Source: Dimorphilus gyrociliatus (taxonomy: Eukaryota; Annelida; Polychaeta; Dinophilidae). Taken from it: 64,000 nt of DNA. Each line of letters opens with the position of its first letter. The first letter of the stretch is position 1. Below, piece after piece: positions 44,370-55,535 of the stretch. The position numbers and the translations under genes are program-made. The stretch spans positions 558,001 to 622,000 of the forward strand of contig CAJFCJ010000018.1 in the NCBI GenBank assembly GCA_904063045.1, read 5' to 3'. The notes beneath the pieces are model-generated. The model was not told the origin of the DNA and searched no databases. It saw only the letters and a program-made list of their open reading frames with translations.

Positions 44370-45651
44370 CCTCATCACATGACATTAAGAAAGAATATGA
44401 TTAAGCGTCCAATTGTTTACGCTTTATGCAAAAGCGAAATGAATGATAATCGAAAAACTCTCATATCCTAGAAAAAATGATGAATGATTTTAAAAAGTAC
44501 CAGTAACTTTATAGGCACTAGCGTTTTAATGTATTCGTTGGTAGTTTCATTACACAAATTTATGCAATCTTGTGACAGTTTGTAATTTGATGATCGGATC
44601 ATCTTATTGAGCTGAGGAGAAGAACTAATTTTTCATAACGCACAGTTTACCAATCAATCTATAAATGATTTATTTAAAGAAATAGACAATTATTTAGAAT
44701 TTCCTTCAACAAAACCATAAAACCCTGTGAAACTATCCGTCTTCAAAAGTCTATTCGGAAAAAAGAAAAATTTAGCCGCGAGGAGACGGCAATCGACAGC
44801 TCATTACTACAAAGTGATTGAAAGTAAAGCTGCATAGAGCGCTGGGACTGCAATGCGCTATCTGATTACCGCAAAAACATTGCGGTTCTCTTCTGGATTG
44901 CGTGCTTCTATTCGTTCGCATAATTTGCCCCCAACAGAGTGACAATGACAGTTAGAGACGATCGGTATAGAATAATAAGAATATAAATCATGCGCGTCGC
45001 CGAAATACCGTCGCTTGGTGATACTATTAAATACAGGGTTAAATAATACCATGTAGGTCAGGTTACGCTATTTAAAAAAATGTTATTTGTAGGTTTGTTA
45101 ATTTTTCTTTTTTCGGTGAGAACGATAAGATCGGGTAAACTATTTATTTATAGTAGAAAGAAATTAGGTCGCGTCAATATCGTGTATTGTAGAAGCGGAT
45201 CTATTTGACTGCAGAACCGAATGATTAATAGCAGTAGCGCTTTAGCTATGTATATTTTCTGATCCTGCACTGTTATTTGCACTGATTTTAAAATTTAGGC
45301 CAACGCGCAAGACTCTGCGCATTGAAAAAAATCGTTTTTCAGTAAGGAATCTATTTTTAAAATAAAACTGAAACGAATATTTAGCGATTACCCAATAAAT
45401 ATTTGTTAATTATTAGAAACAAATAGTCAAGTTTTAACTCCATTAAAATATAATGTAATATTCAAAGATAGATACTTATTCTATAATTGAAGTTATTATT
45501 GAACCATTCGTGTATAATATCAGATATACAACTCGTTCGTATTTATTCAACATTCCCTGCCAATAAAATTATCTCCCTCATACATTTATTTTTCTTGTCA
45601 AACTTTTATGATTATTTTATATTCTGTTACTGTTGTGCATTATGAGCAAGC

Positions 45652-45672
45652 ACATAACAATTATTGTTATGT
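45652..45672. repeat. perfect inverted repeat
   Basis: ACATAACAA and TTGTTATGT flank TTA. It may form a hairpin or present two facing Sox-type sites; no terminator role is claimed. Confidence 0.5.
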
Positions 45673-47090
45673 CTTTTTCATGAGGTTAATAGTTAAAAGG
45701 AAATATAAAAGTATCATTATGGCACTTCCTATTAAAATACACTAATAAAAGGCCATAAACTCGCTAACCTATAGCTAAACGAACAAGCATTACAAGATAC
45801 CCGTATTTGTCTGATAAAAAAGGTTAAAAATATCTTTTTATTAATGGTCTCTGCCTAAGTTTGTTTTAGACTTATATTCATGTGTTTTATTATTTTAGAC
45901 ACTCTGTTTCCAAGGTAGCAATTTTATATAATGAAATAATGGTGATTGCGTGTTTATGCTATATGTTGTAACTTGGCAACAAATTGCATATGTGCCCTCA
46001 GGCTCCTTACTGCACTTAACCTAAGGAGATCCGTCCGATTCCCTCAAACACTTTATGCAAGCCATTCATATATTACACGTAACAGACTTAATTTTCTAAA
46101 AGCAGCATATGTATCTCTGGTGCAAAAGTATTTTTTCCATTATGAAAGTTCATTTACCGAAATCTATATATATATATTTTTTTTGATGTTTGATATTGAT
46201 CCACTTTGATGTTGCATGCAATACATTCCGTCGCTATCTGTTCATTTAAAATGGCGCCGTCTTAAATTGGACTATTAATGTTCATTTGTTCAAAAGAATC
46301 AGTGACTCGCTAAAAAAGAAGTTGATAAAATAGCTTTCCTTATACGAGACGAAGAAATAAAATTATAAAGATAAAAAAAATGGGAAAAGGAGAGAAATTA
46401 TTTCATTTTACAAAGTTTTCTTTTAAAAAAAAAAGCTTTACTATTATAACGACTGTGGACTATTTCGTTTCTAATGTAACATTCTCATTTCGAAAATTAG
46501 ATTATAACACAAATAATTCAGTACAGACTTATTATATATATATTATATTTAACTGTAAAAAATTTTTGCAATCAACTATTGTAAACAGCTTTTGAATAAA
46601 TCGATGGGCTTTTCATAAAAAAAATACTTTCATGATATTTTCATTCTTTAATACAATATACAACACAATATGTTGCCAATGTCGTCAGAAAATGTCCTGA
46701 AGATGTCGCTACTGATGTTGGATTTGCTTGACTTATGATCAAATACAATAGAAACCTCAAGTTTTGGAAAAGGAATCTTAAAAGAAATGGAAAGTTAAAC
46801 TTGAAGAAACACCCTATAAAAAATCTCACACCTCTTGCTATGAAATGTTCACCAATCAATGAGTAACTGAAAAATAGGCCTAGAAATAAAAAACTCGTTT
46901 AGCGCCAGAGGCGATCCTGTGCATTTGAAAAATCGACGGAGCGTGCAAATTGCGGTGCAGAACGGCATAAGAAAATCGAAAGAATTTTCCTTCTCATTCG
47001 ATTCCCTGCACCGTTGAATACAATCAATGACGTAATTTTAAAGATAGGCCTGAAAATGCAAATATAGACGTTTTCGTAAAAATTTTCTGG

Positions 47091-47098
47091 TCACGTGA
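47091..47098. promoter_or_regulatory. TCACGTGA E-box upstream of Dfd
   Basis: TCACGTGA within a locally GC-richer segment (GGGCGGAGTAGCGTCG follows). There is no ATTGG ten bases upstream. It lies 1.7 kb before the Dfd ATG. Confidence 0.3.
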
Positions 47099-47998
47099 TA
47101 GGGCGGAGTAGCGTCGATCGGTGATTACGCGCGGGAATCGAAATAGAACGTAGGCGTTCTATTTGGGAATTACTCCTTCTTTTTGGGAATCAAAATTATA
47201 CAGCATAAATTTTTCTCGCGTTTTCTTAAAAATTTTCCTTGAAGAAACTATTACAATCAATTCGACAAAAAATCTAAAGTTTAAAAAATTATCTAGGGAA
47301 TAACAGTATCTAAGAGATTATCTTTTATTCTGCACCGTAGTGCCGTGCGCATTGCGGCTGTAAATGTTGCAAATCTTAGCCAGCAAAATCGGATTATCTA
47401 GCTCTTTCTTTTGAATAATACTTGATCGCCTTTGGTTCTGAAAGGGAATGGATTGATCAGGACATGGCAGCTGTAGAGTTTGGCATGCAGCGGCGTTTGT
47501 TTACAATTTGTAATATATACAAACAATGTGAGCTAAACTTAAAGGTCAAGCATTGGTCGCAAGAGTTTTGCATAAACTATATTATGAAGTTTCCTAACGC
47601 TTCCGTTTATAATATTTTATTTCTGTTTGTAAATAAGATCTTCAGTTTACACAATAAATTTTTCATTTTGTCTTTCTTTTTACCTTAAGACAATCACCTT
47701 CTGGCCGTATTGTAATAACAAAACTTTCTCTAGATTGGTACTATCTCTATAAAAAAGAGGATGGTCATATTGTGTAAGAAGCAATTTATAAAAAAAGAAA
47801 TCGTTCATATAAAAAAATATTACGCTTACATAAGCAATAAAAAAGCAAACTAATTTTTCCGATTTACTTTCATGGTATAATAAACTTTTAAATTTTTAAA
47901 CGAAAAAATTTCTACAGTTTGTATCTAAATATATTAGTGTATAAATATACAAAAAACTGTATACGTATATTTTTTTACCGATCTCCCCTCTCCGTAAT

Positions 47999-48016
47999 AT
48001 GGCGCCCTCTAGCGAC
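47999..48016 (-). promoter_or_regulatory. CTCF-like site upstream of Dfd
   Basis: The minus strand reads TCGCTAGAGGGCGCCAT, with CTAGAGGGCGC matching the CTCF core very well. It is about 770 bases before the Dfd ATG and could insulate Dfd from the mir-10 region. Confidence 0.45.
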
Positions 48017-48674
48017 TACAGTATTAACAGTATTATATGGTTTTTAGCTGCGTACAAATCTTAAGATAAAATCTATGTGTATCAATAATAAAATGCATTG
48101 ACGATTTATATGCATCGATAAAAAGTAGATATTCATATTGAGATACTAGAATTGCCTAATATTTCCTAGATATTGAATGTAAAATTAATTATGTTAGACA
48201 CCTGGTTGGTTGAAGTTTTAACATAGTGACGCAAATTTACATAAATTTCACATTATGTCTTAATTAAGTATTTGTATATTGGAGAAACATGTTTACTTTT
48301 GCTATAATACTCCCCGATTTATCATTATAACCCATTCGTCGCCATAGTCACCAAACTATGCGGGTAAATATCGAACTTTGTGGGGTTCGAACGTTTTTTT
48401 CAGGGCCATCTGCTCTTTTACTTAAAGCGTTTCTTCTGAGCCCCTTAATTGTTTTATTAGGGCTCTTCGAAAAGAAGTTTTACGAGTCAACCACGTCACG
48501 CCTCATTAGTACTCTTTTTTTCAGTTAAACAGGAAATGGGAACGCTATCCGTTCCATATTATGTTATGTTCAAAATAATGAAGACGAAAATTGTAAAAAT
48601 TTGAGAGGTCAACTTCGGTAAAAGCAGCGTGCACATTATTGTTGTTACTAGACGAAATGAGTAAGCGGTACCTG

Positions 48675-48697
48675 ATTGGTCGCGAGTTATCACGTGA
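48675..48697 (+). promoter_or_regulatory. Dfd promoter: ATTGG-N10-TCACGTGA composite element
   Basis: TGATTGG (core 48675-48679), ten bases, TCACGTGA at 48690-48697, about 80 bases before the Dfd ATG. The layout matches the Scr promoter. Confidence 0.6.
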
Positions 48698-48778
48698 TCA
48701 GTCAGCGGGAGGGACTATACTGTGTACGGCTGGACTGAGCAAGGAAAAATTATTTGCGATCTAAGCATCGCGAAATTA

Positions 48779-50017
48779 ATGACTATGAGTTCGTTCGTAA
48801 TCAATAATCAACATTATTCGGAACCGAAATTTCCTCCTCCCGCAGAAGAGTATGCTCAGACAGCCTCTAACTATTTGCAGAATGCGGTTATGCATCCGGA
48901 TTATGTTTATGGAAGGCAGCAAAGTTTTACTGGAGCATTTCCGAGGAGTTATCCGGAAATTGACAGTTTTGCTTATCACTGTCCTCAAATGAATATAAAT
49001 TCTCCTGATATTGCATCCTCAAGTAACTTGCAGAATGGATATTCTGCTCAAAATCGGAGCCCTGTAGCGTCTACGCCGTCTCCGGAAAATTCGACGCCGC
49101 CAGATAATCACTCGACGTCCCAGACGAGTACCGTTATTTATCCATGGATGAAAAAAGTGCACAGTACAACTGGTAGGACAGTTATATCTAGATTCGTCAA
49201 TACATTAATATATTTAATTTAAGTATTCTAGAAACCTTTAATACTCAGTAGTTATTTTAAAATACATTATGTTTCATGAGGCTAACGAGGTCTCTAATGA
49301 TAATAGACTTTCGGCTATTTCAATCATTGCGTAATCATCGACCGATAAAATGTTAGTTTGAGTAGATTTTGATTAATGTTTCAGGTGATTTATCTTTTTT
49401 ATGCGCTATATTCCTGTTTTGATAATGGACGCCACCTAACGATAATCTATTAAACTAAATTCAATTTGCTATATACAATATTGAATTCACTCGATATTTT
49501 CTATTGATAACGATTAAATATAGATGACCTTCATAAAATCGATATTCGTATACAATTGAGAATTTGTTATATAATCAGCCAACATGTGTTTTAATGCACA
49601 TTTGATACGATAGTTTTAGTTTCATGTACTATAAGAGCATTTTTAGTGTAAAAATGAGATGTAACAACTGAATAGACTTGTATGGAAATTATAAAACACT
49701 TTTTGATTACTTTGACTTTTTTTCAAATAGGAACCGGTTACGGTGGGGACTCAAAAAGAACCCGGACCGCCTACACCAGACATCAAATTTTAGAATTAGA
49801 AAAAGAATTCCATTTTAATCGCTATCTCACCAGGCGACGACGCATTGAAATTGCCCACGCTCTTTGCTTGACAGAACGCCAAATAAAAATCTGGTTCCAA
49901 AACCGAAGAATGAAATATAAGAAAGAGCATCGTCTGCCTAATACAAAAGGAAGATCTGATGAATCGTTATTGGATGATCTAGACAATTCGGAGATGCATG
50001 AACTTAATAATCCATAA
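48779..50017 (+). CDS. Dfd: Dfd (Hox4) transcription factor
   Basis: An anterior Hox homeodomain protein. Exons 48779-49172 and 49731-50017 join at a phase-1 junction to give 226 residues. It starts [20 protein letters not shown], very like the conserved Hox4 start; the next ATG is two codons on. The middle is rich in Ser, Pro and Asn. The hexapeptide IYPWMKKVH is at 120-128. The homeodomain at 139-198 starts [27 protein letters not shown] is the Hox4 signature. It is followed by RLPNTKGR, the Hox4 C-terminal flank. Unusually, position 56 (residue 194) is Tyr, giving MKYKKEH where Hox4 proteins have Trp. The tail is acidic. It is the most anterior Hox gene in the window. No clear single polyadenylation signal stands out in the AT-rich downstream sequence. 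Confidence 0.94.
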
Positions 50018-51860
50018 ACTTAAGATGGGTTAACAAGTTGTCAGGGATACCTCATTTGTTCGTCTATTTAAGTATTCGCTGTTTACGCATGACAGTTGTG
50101 CAAAGACTATATATACAACGTAAGTTCGGATTTGTACATACACTTACATATACGCATTAATACGTACATGGATATTGTAACTAAAGCATTCATACTAAAA
50201 TTTTAAATATATATATATATACACTTATTGTATATATATTTTATATATAAAAGTGTATATGTTACTTGCTTAAAATCATTCAAAAAAACCAGTCATGTAA
50301 ATATATTTCTGTGAACATTCTTACATAAACTCATTTCATCTTGCCTGTGCGTTTAATTTCAAAATTTTACATCAAATATAAAAATGTATTTCCATAAACT
50401 AGAAGACGACAGGATATTTCCATATACATATTTATTTTTCTATATAAACATATAAAATTTAGAGTAGAATCTCCTTTCTTTATCAATGTTGTGCCGTGCG
50501 TGATTGTGCCATTATATAACAATAATAAGAATACCACTGATAATAATTGCAACGATAATATTTTCACAATAAGGAAATCAATAACAACGATAACATGTCT
50601 AAACCCTTTTGTACATACTTTATTAAAACATAGGTTGTATTAAGTTATATTTAGGTTTTCTTTTAATAGTCGTACAGATATTTTTACACGAATCATCAGT
50701 CGATTTTATAGCTAAGACACTAGGAGGGAAAATATCTATTTTGTTCCATACACAAAAATCTTATCGAGATCAGTAATAGATACAAAAAAAAGATAATTTT
50801 TTTAAGCAAAAGAAACAATATCGAAAGAAAAAACATGAGACGTATCTCTTTTCTATGAAACTTAAAATCCTACTAAAAACAGATTCTTAAAAAAAACATT
50901 GAATTTGTCAAGCGCTTTGTCTTTCCAACGATAAATTGTTTTGCCTGCTGCACAGTATTATGTGTAGAATTCTTAATTTCGTAGGCTTTTCGAGAGAGGA
51001 AAATGCTTTTTATATTCCTTCTAAAAGATGAACTCTTATTTCAACTTTCTTTTTCCATTAACCTTAGTCCCATTCAGCAAAAATATAATTAAATGGGACT
51101 ACAGCTTCTTTTTAAGAATAACAGAATAACTATCAATCAAAAGCTGACAAACAATAAGAGACTAATGTAAGGTGAGTTACAGAATACAAACTACAAATAT
51201 TTCTTTTCCTGCAAGAATGGATTTAAAGACGTTCAATGCTCGAAACAAATGAAATCCTTTGGAATTTCAAGTACAACACGCAATACGCTCATTATCCTTA
51301 CTTGATTTATAATTATAGCTCAAAGCGTCGTCTTGACCTACTTTTAGCTGAAATTCTTATATGCAAATAAAAAGGCGTTTATAAATGAAAATTGAATATT
51401 CTATAAGAAACGCATTTAGCTCTGCTCAAGGCGTAAAAGATAAATAGTGTTCAGCTGCCATTGCAAACAAAGTAACACTGAACGTTATGCTAAAGAAGGT
51501 CAAGGGTTACTGACCAATTCGACCGTGTTCAAACAGACTGTTCCCTTTCGAGTATTAGCTAGAAAAAATGGAAAATTTTATCTCTTTTGAATTCAGGTCA
51601 CGTCTCTGTGACGTCATAGGACGGTGTTGACAGATATGCGTTACTGGCAAAGAAAGATAGGCAAATAGAATATTTCGATCGATCGAAAAAGAAGACGTTC
51701 AATATACCCCATCAATTACACGAATCTTGCAAAGGATTTATTGTTACGACCTTTTTATTACCGTTTTATTACCCATCACTTAGTATGTAACTGTAAGTAC
51801 ATATACTTTATTAGTTAACCAAGGATATGTAAATTAGTTGACGCCATATTGATCGACCGT
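50018..51860. other. Dfd 3' flank
   Basis: AT microsatellite-like sequence at about 50206-50250, probably in the Dfd 3' UTR. A TGACCTACTT (minus-strand AAGTAGGTCA) is at 51334-51343. No gene is seen. Confidence 0.45.
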
Positions 51861-51892
51861 CCAATAATTGGACGCAACAAAGCGTCACGTGA
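51861..51892 (+). promoter_or_regulatory. CCAAT/E-box element, spacing variant
   Basis: CCAATAATTGG (51861-51871) is an inverted CCAAT pair, followed after 13 bases by TCACGTGA at 51885-51892. It is a relaxed version of the ten-base composite. Confidence 0.35.
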
Positions 51893-52455
51893 TACACGAT
51901 TGCGTCATAGTGGGCTGACAGTATCTTTAGGGCTGAGTGAATCACTAGAAAGGCATGATGGATAGTGATCGAAATAAATTATATATGAACATTATATTTT
52001 ACAGAAGTCTTGATCAAGACAATAAACTTTTTACGATTACTACTCAATAATCTTTTTTCCATTATTAATATTTTGAAACTTTTGAAGTCTATTCTAAATC
52101 GCTCAACAAATTTGAAAAAAATAAGTAATAAATCCAGCATCAATTATGAATAATAAAAATGATCATAGATAGAGATTGTAAAATGAAGCAGCTGCTACGA
52201 TACATATGCATCCGAGACCTATTAATAGAAAACGAATGCCTCTATCAGTTTAGATATATAGGCCTGATGATTGCCAATAAATAATATACAAATGAACGGT
52301 TTTATGTAATATATATAGTCTATATTCAAGTTATTGATCTGTTACTGTAAATGATTTAATTTTCGATCTAAACCCATATTCTGATCATTAAACTTCACCT
52401 TTATAATCATTCGTCATTTTGATATAATGTCATTATAGAAATTACTGCTTCTGTG

Positions 52456-52477
52456 ATTGGCCGATTTAGACCACGTG
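52456..52477 (+). promoter_or_regulatory. ATTGG-N10-CCACGTGA composite element, intergenic
   Basis: TGATTGG (core 52456-52460), ten bases, CCACGTGA at 52471. It lies 2.4 kb beyond the Dfd stop with no coding exon after it. A TATAAATAAA-containing stretch follows about 120 bases later. It could start a transcript running toward Hox3. Confidence 0.4.
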
Positions 52478-55451
52478 ATTCATGAAATATAGGCAATTTA
52501 CGTTTTATTTCATATATATTCCTGTGTTTTCAGATTTTTGTTCAGTTTGTTTCGAGAACATTGTATATTTCGAATACTTTGCTTTATATTAGGGTGGATA
52601 TAAATAAACACCTACTACTATTTGGAACATATTTGAAGTGTTAGTGGATTAAATACAAATGTCGCTTTCGGATACACTCTCGTGCTAGATACTTACAATA
52701 TATCATAAATCGATACTGAAACATAGTAAAATTTATTTTCAAAAAGAAAATTGTTATTATTTTCATATTACCCATATATGGAGGATGATATTGGTGATAT
52801 TGCCTTCACCCGGGTATTATCGTTGAAATTGCCCCTATATTTACTATACTTAATTATCCTTGCTCAGTTAAATCAAGTCTGGATAAGATCTGTTCAATTT
52901 AGTTCCTACAATACGCATGTGTAATTCTCTTTGAAAGCAGATGTGCTCTTACTATAAGATGTAAATTATATATATAGGCATTAACATACAAAATGAAGAT
53001 CATGTATATATACATATGTATATATAATTATATGCATAAATATTCTGGAAATAAACTATAATTTGCACCCAATGAAGACTATTTGGAAAAGAAAACTCTT
53101 CTAAATTCACTTAAAAAATCGTTAATTTAAAAAAAGCAATTTCATTTAATATTAATTTGTAAAATCTCCTTTAAGGGAAGCTGTTTTTTTTCATTATACT
53201 ATAGATAAAGTGTGAAAAAGTAGATTTTAAGTAAATAGATCGTAAGAAAAATAATGCAAGAACCGAACTTCTTATACAGCATAACAAAAAGATATTTCAA
53301 AACGAAATAATTACCAGAATGTCTTCTCACATAGATTTTCCCCGATTATCCGTTAAATTTAGTTAGGTTGGGTGTATACATATCGAAATCGTGTTTAAAA
53401 ATGAACAAATTTCCCTCATTAAACTTCTCCTGACCGGGTCGAACTACTCGCAAATATGACTTTGTAACAAAAGCAAGTCGTTAAAACTCAATTTCGCCCC
53501 TTTTTGTTAAAAAGTTTACGACTAGTTTTATTAGGCATTTTACGACTCTTGTTTTTATTGTATAGAGCAACTTTTTGCTTCGTGTAAATTCTGACAAAAA
53601 CGGACGAAATAAAATCTTCACATTTCATGTAGTTGATCTAATTATACTGGATTATTAATTGGGGAGAAGAGAGCCTTCCTAAAAGCCACAGGGAGTTCTA
53701 ACACTCTACCCTTAAATGTAGTTAATATAATATAATTTTCCTAAGATAAATAAAAAAGAGAGGAACATTTTACCCACCGCATAGCGTGAAACATGATATG
53801 TTTATATCACGTGATCGGAAAAGTAGGTCAGAACCGGGTTGGAAAATTTGTAACGAAACGCGTGAAGAATTTTTCTCTGTGTGTTTTTTTCACACGGCAA
53901 TAGCCTTTTCGATAGGAGAAAAAGTGTTCTTAGTCGGAACAATGATATTCATTAAGTTACTATGTGAAAAGATATTGCTTCTTTATAATTGATAATGGAT
54001 CAGAGCTTTTTAAAATAATTCTAAATAATCCATACCGCTGGCAAGTCTTTTACACACAACTTAATCACATTTTTTCTTTGAAAAGCTTATCAAAACTATA
54101 CTTTGATCAATTCAAGATAGGAACAACACGAACTTGTTAAATAGGTCAACATTAGCTTACATATAAACGGTTTTGCTTGTGTTCTTTCTACTGATAAAAC
54201 CACGTTTAATTCATCCCTAGAGTTTCTCTTTTTGTTTTTTTAATGCAGACAAGCCAAGAATACTATAGCAAAAACAGTTTTTACATTGTAACGTTGCCTT
54301 AGCAGGGCACATTTGGTGGTCACGGTGAAGAAAATGAGTCGTAAACAAGCCGTTTTGAATGACTCAATTAGACATGGGTTGTTAATTCGCTTAATTTACT
54401 AGACAGGAACTGTTTTTTGCAGCTGGAAATATTTTCTATAGAAAAAATGCCCTATTTTCTTAGCACGAGAAAAGATTTTTCTCTCTCTCCTTCTCTCTCA
54501 ATAAAATCTCATTCAATCAACGAGTCTGAGAAGGTTGATTGACAAGGCAAAATCAAGCGAAATACGGGATTCGTGTTTCCATGGAAACAGCCAAATAACA
54601 GATCTGTAACGATAGGGGTGGCAGATTAGAAACTTTTCTTGCTATTTTTTTCGCGTTCGAACTTTTCTTTTAATGAGAAACGTTGTATGGAATACAAATT
54701 AAATATTTACACGCTTTTTACGGTTCCTTTTAATCAATTACACTCAACACGTTTCCAAAGTCCAATATTTAAATTTTTTATGAAACTGTAAATTAGTGTA
54801 TATTATGGTTGTGGATTAAATATTATTTCACTATTCACTTTGGGAGATCTTACATTTTTAATCTCATTGGCTATGCAATGAAATTCGTTATGGAATATCT
54901 TTATTTTAAAATCTAATTAAAAAGCGCTAAACCGGTCTTTGTTTTACTGTAGTAGCAGTATTAACGAATTTTTTGTAGCTTTTTTATATAAAAAAGAAGC
55001 TTCATAGTCAAAATCTAATTAGAACGATTTATACTGCAGCAGACGCACGGCAGACGAAATGTGCGATGCATATCGCAAACTGCAACTTTCTATTGATTTA
55101 TTCGATTTCGTTCTTTGTAGTCATTTCTATAGTTTTGAGAGTTATTATCCTTTTTAGAATAAGCTAAAAACTAAAGAATAGTAACTGCAAAATAACATTG
55201 GTCCTGTGTATTCAGATATGTTTTAAGTATAAATACAAGCATATAAATATTATATATATTATACAAACTGTATAATGACAAAATAATAATAAAAAATATT
55301 TATATACAGTACAGATCACTCTGAAATATGTATGGACAAATAAAGAGACGTGTAGACATATTCTAGCTCTATATATATATATATATATTTCTGTCTAAAG
55401 CCTTATAAATATTCATCAGTACGTGCATGCGCAGAAGGAATGGTCGAATGA
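52478..55451. other. spacer downstream of Dfd before the mir-993-like hairpin
   Basis: No coding exon is recognised. TCACGTGA at 53807-53814 is followed within ten bases by AAGTAGGTCA (53821-53830), and AAATAGGTCA is at 54139-54148. There is a short AT microsatellite at 55371-55389. Confidence 0.45.
55371..55389. repeat. AT microsatellite
   Basis: A short AT run about 60 bases from the microRNA hairpin. Confidence 0.8.
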
Positions 55452-55535
55452 GCATTCTTTTTATACCTGTAGAATCGAGCTTCTGCCTCTTTTTTCTGAC
55501 ATAAACCCGGATCTACAGGGTCTAAATAAGGATGC
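55452..55535 (-). ncRNA. mir-993: mir-993-like (mir-10 family) hairpin
   Basis: An imperfect hairpin read best on the minus strand. There the 5' arm (plus coordinates 55500-55522) begins GACCCTGTAGATCCGGGTTT and the 3' arm (55461-55483) begins GAAGCTCGATTCTACAGGTA. Both resemble arthropod miR-993; the 3' arm, the dominant miR-993 product, differs at few positions from the form I know. The loop is 55484-55499. The outer stem is GCAT at 55452 paired with ATGC at 55532. On the plus strand the 5' arm would instead read TACCTGTAGAATCGAGCTTC, which resembles mir-100/mir-10, so transcription of both strands is possible. It lies on the Hox3-facing side of Dfd, where mir-993 sits in arthropods as I recall, but points opposite to the Hox genes. 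Confidence 0.78.

Noticed and set aside
48380-48400. tRNA-like B-box GGGTTCGAAC
   Set aside because: The required CC end of the B-box, an A-box and a cloverleaf are absent.
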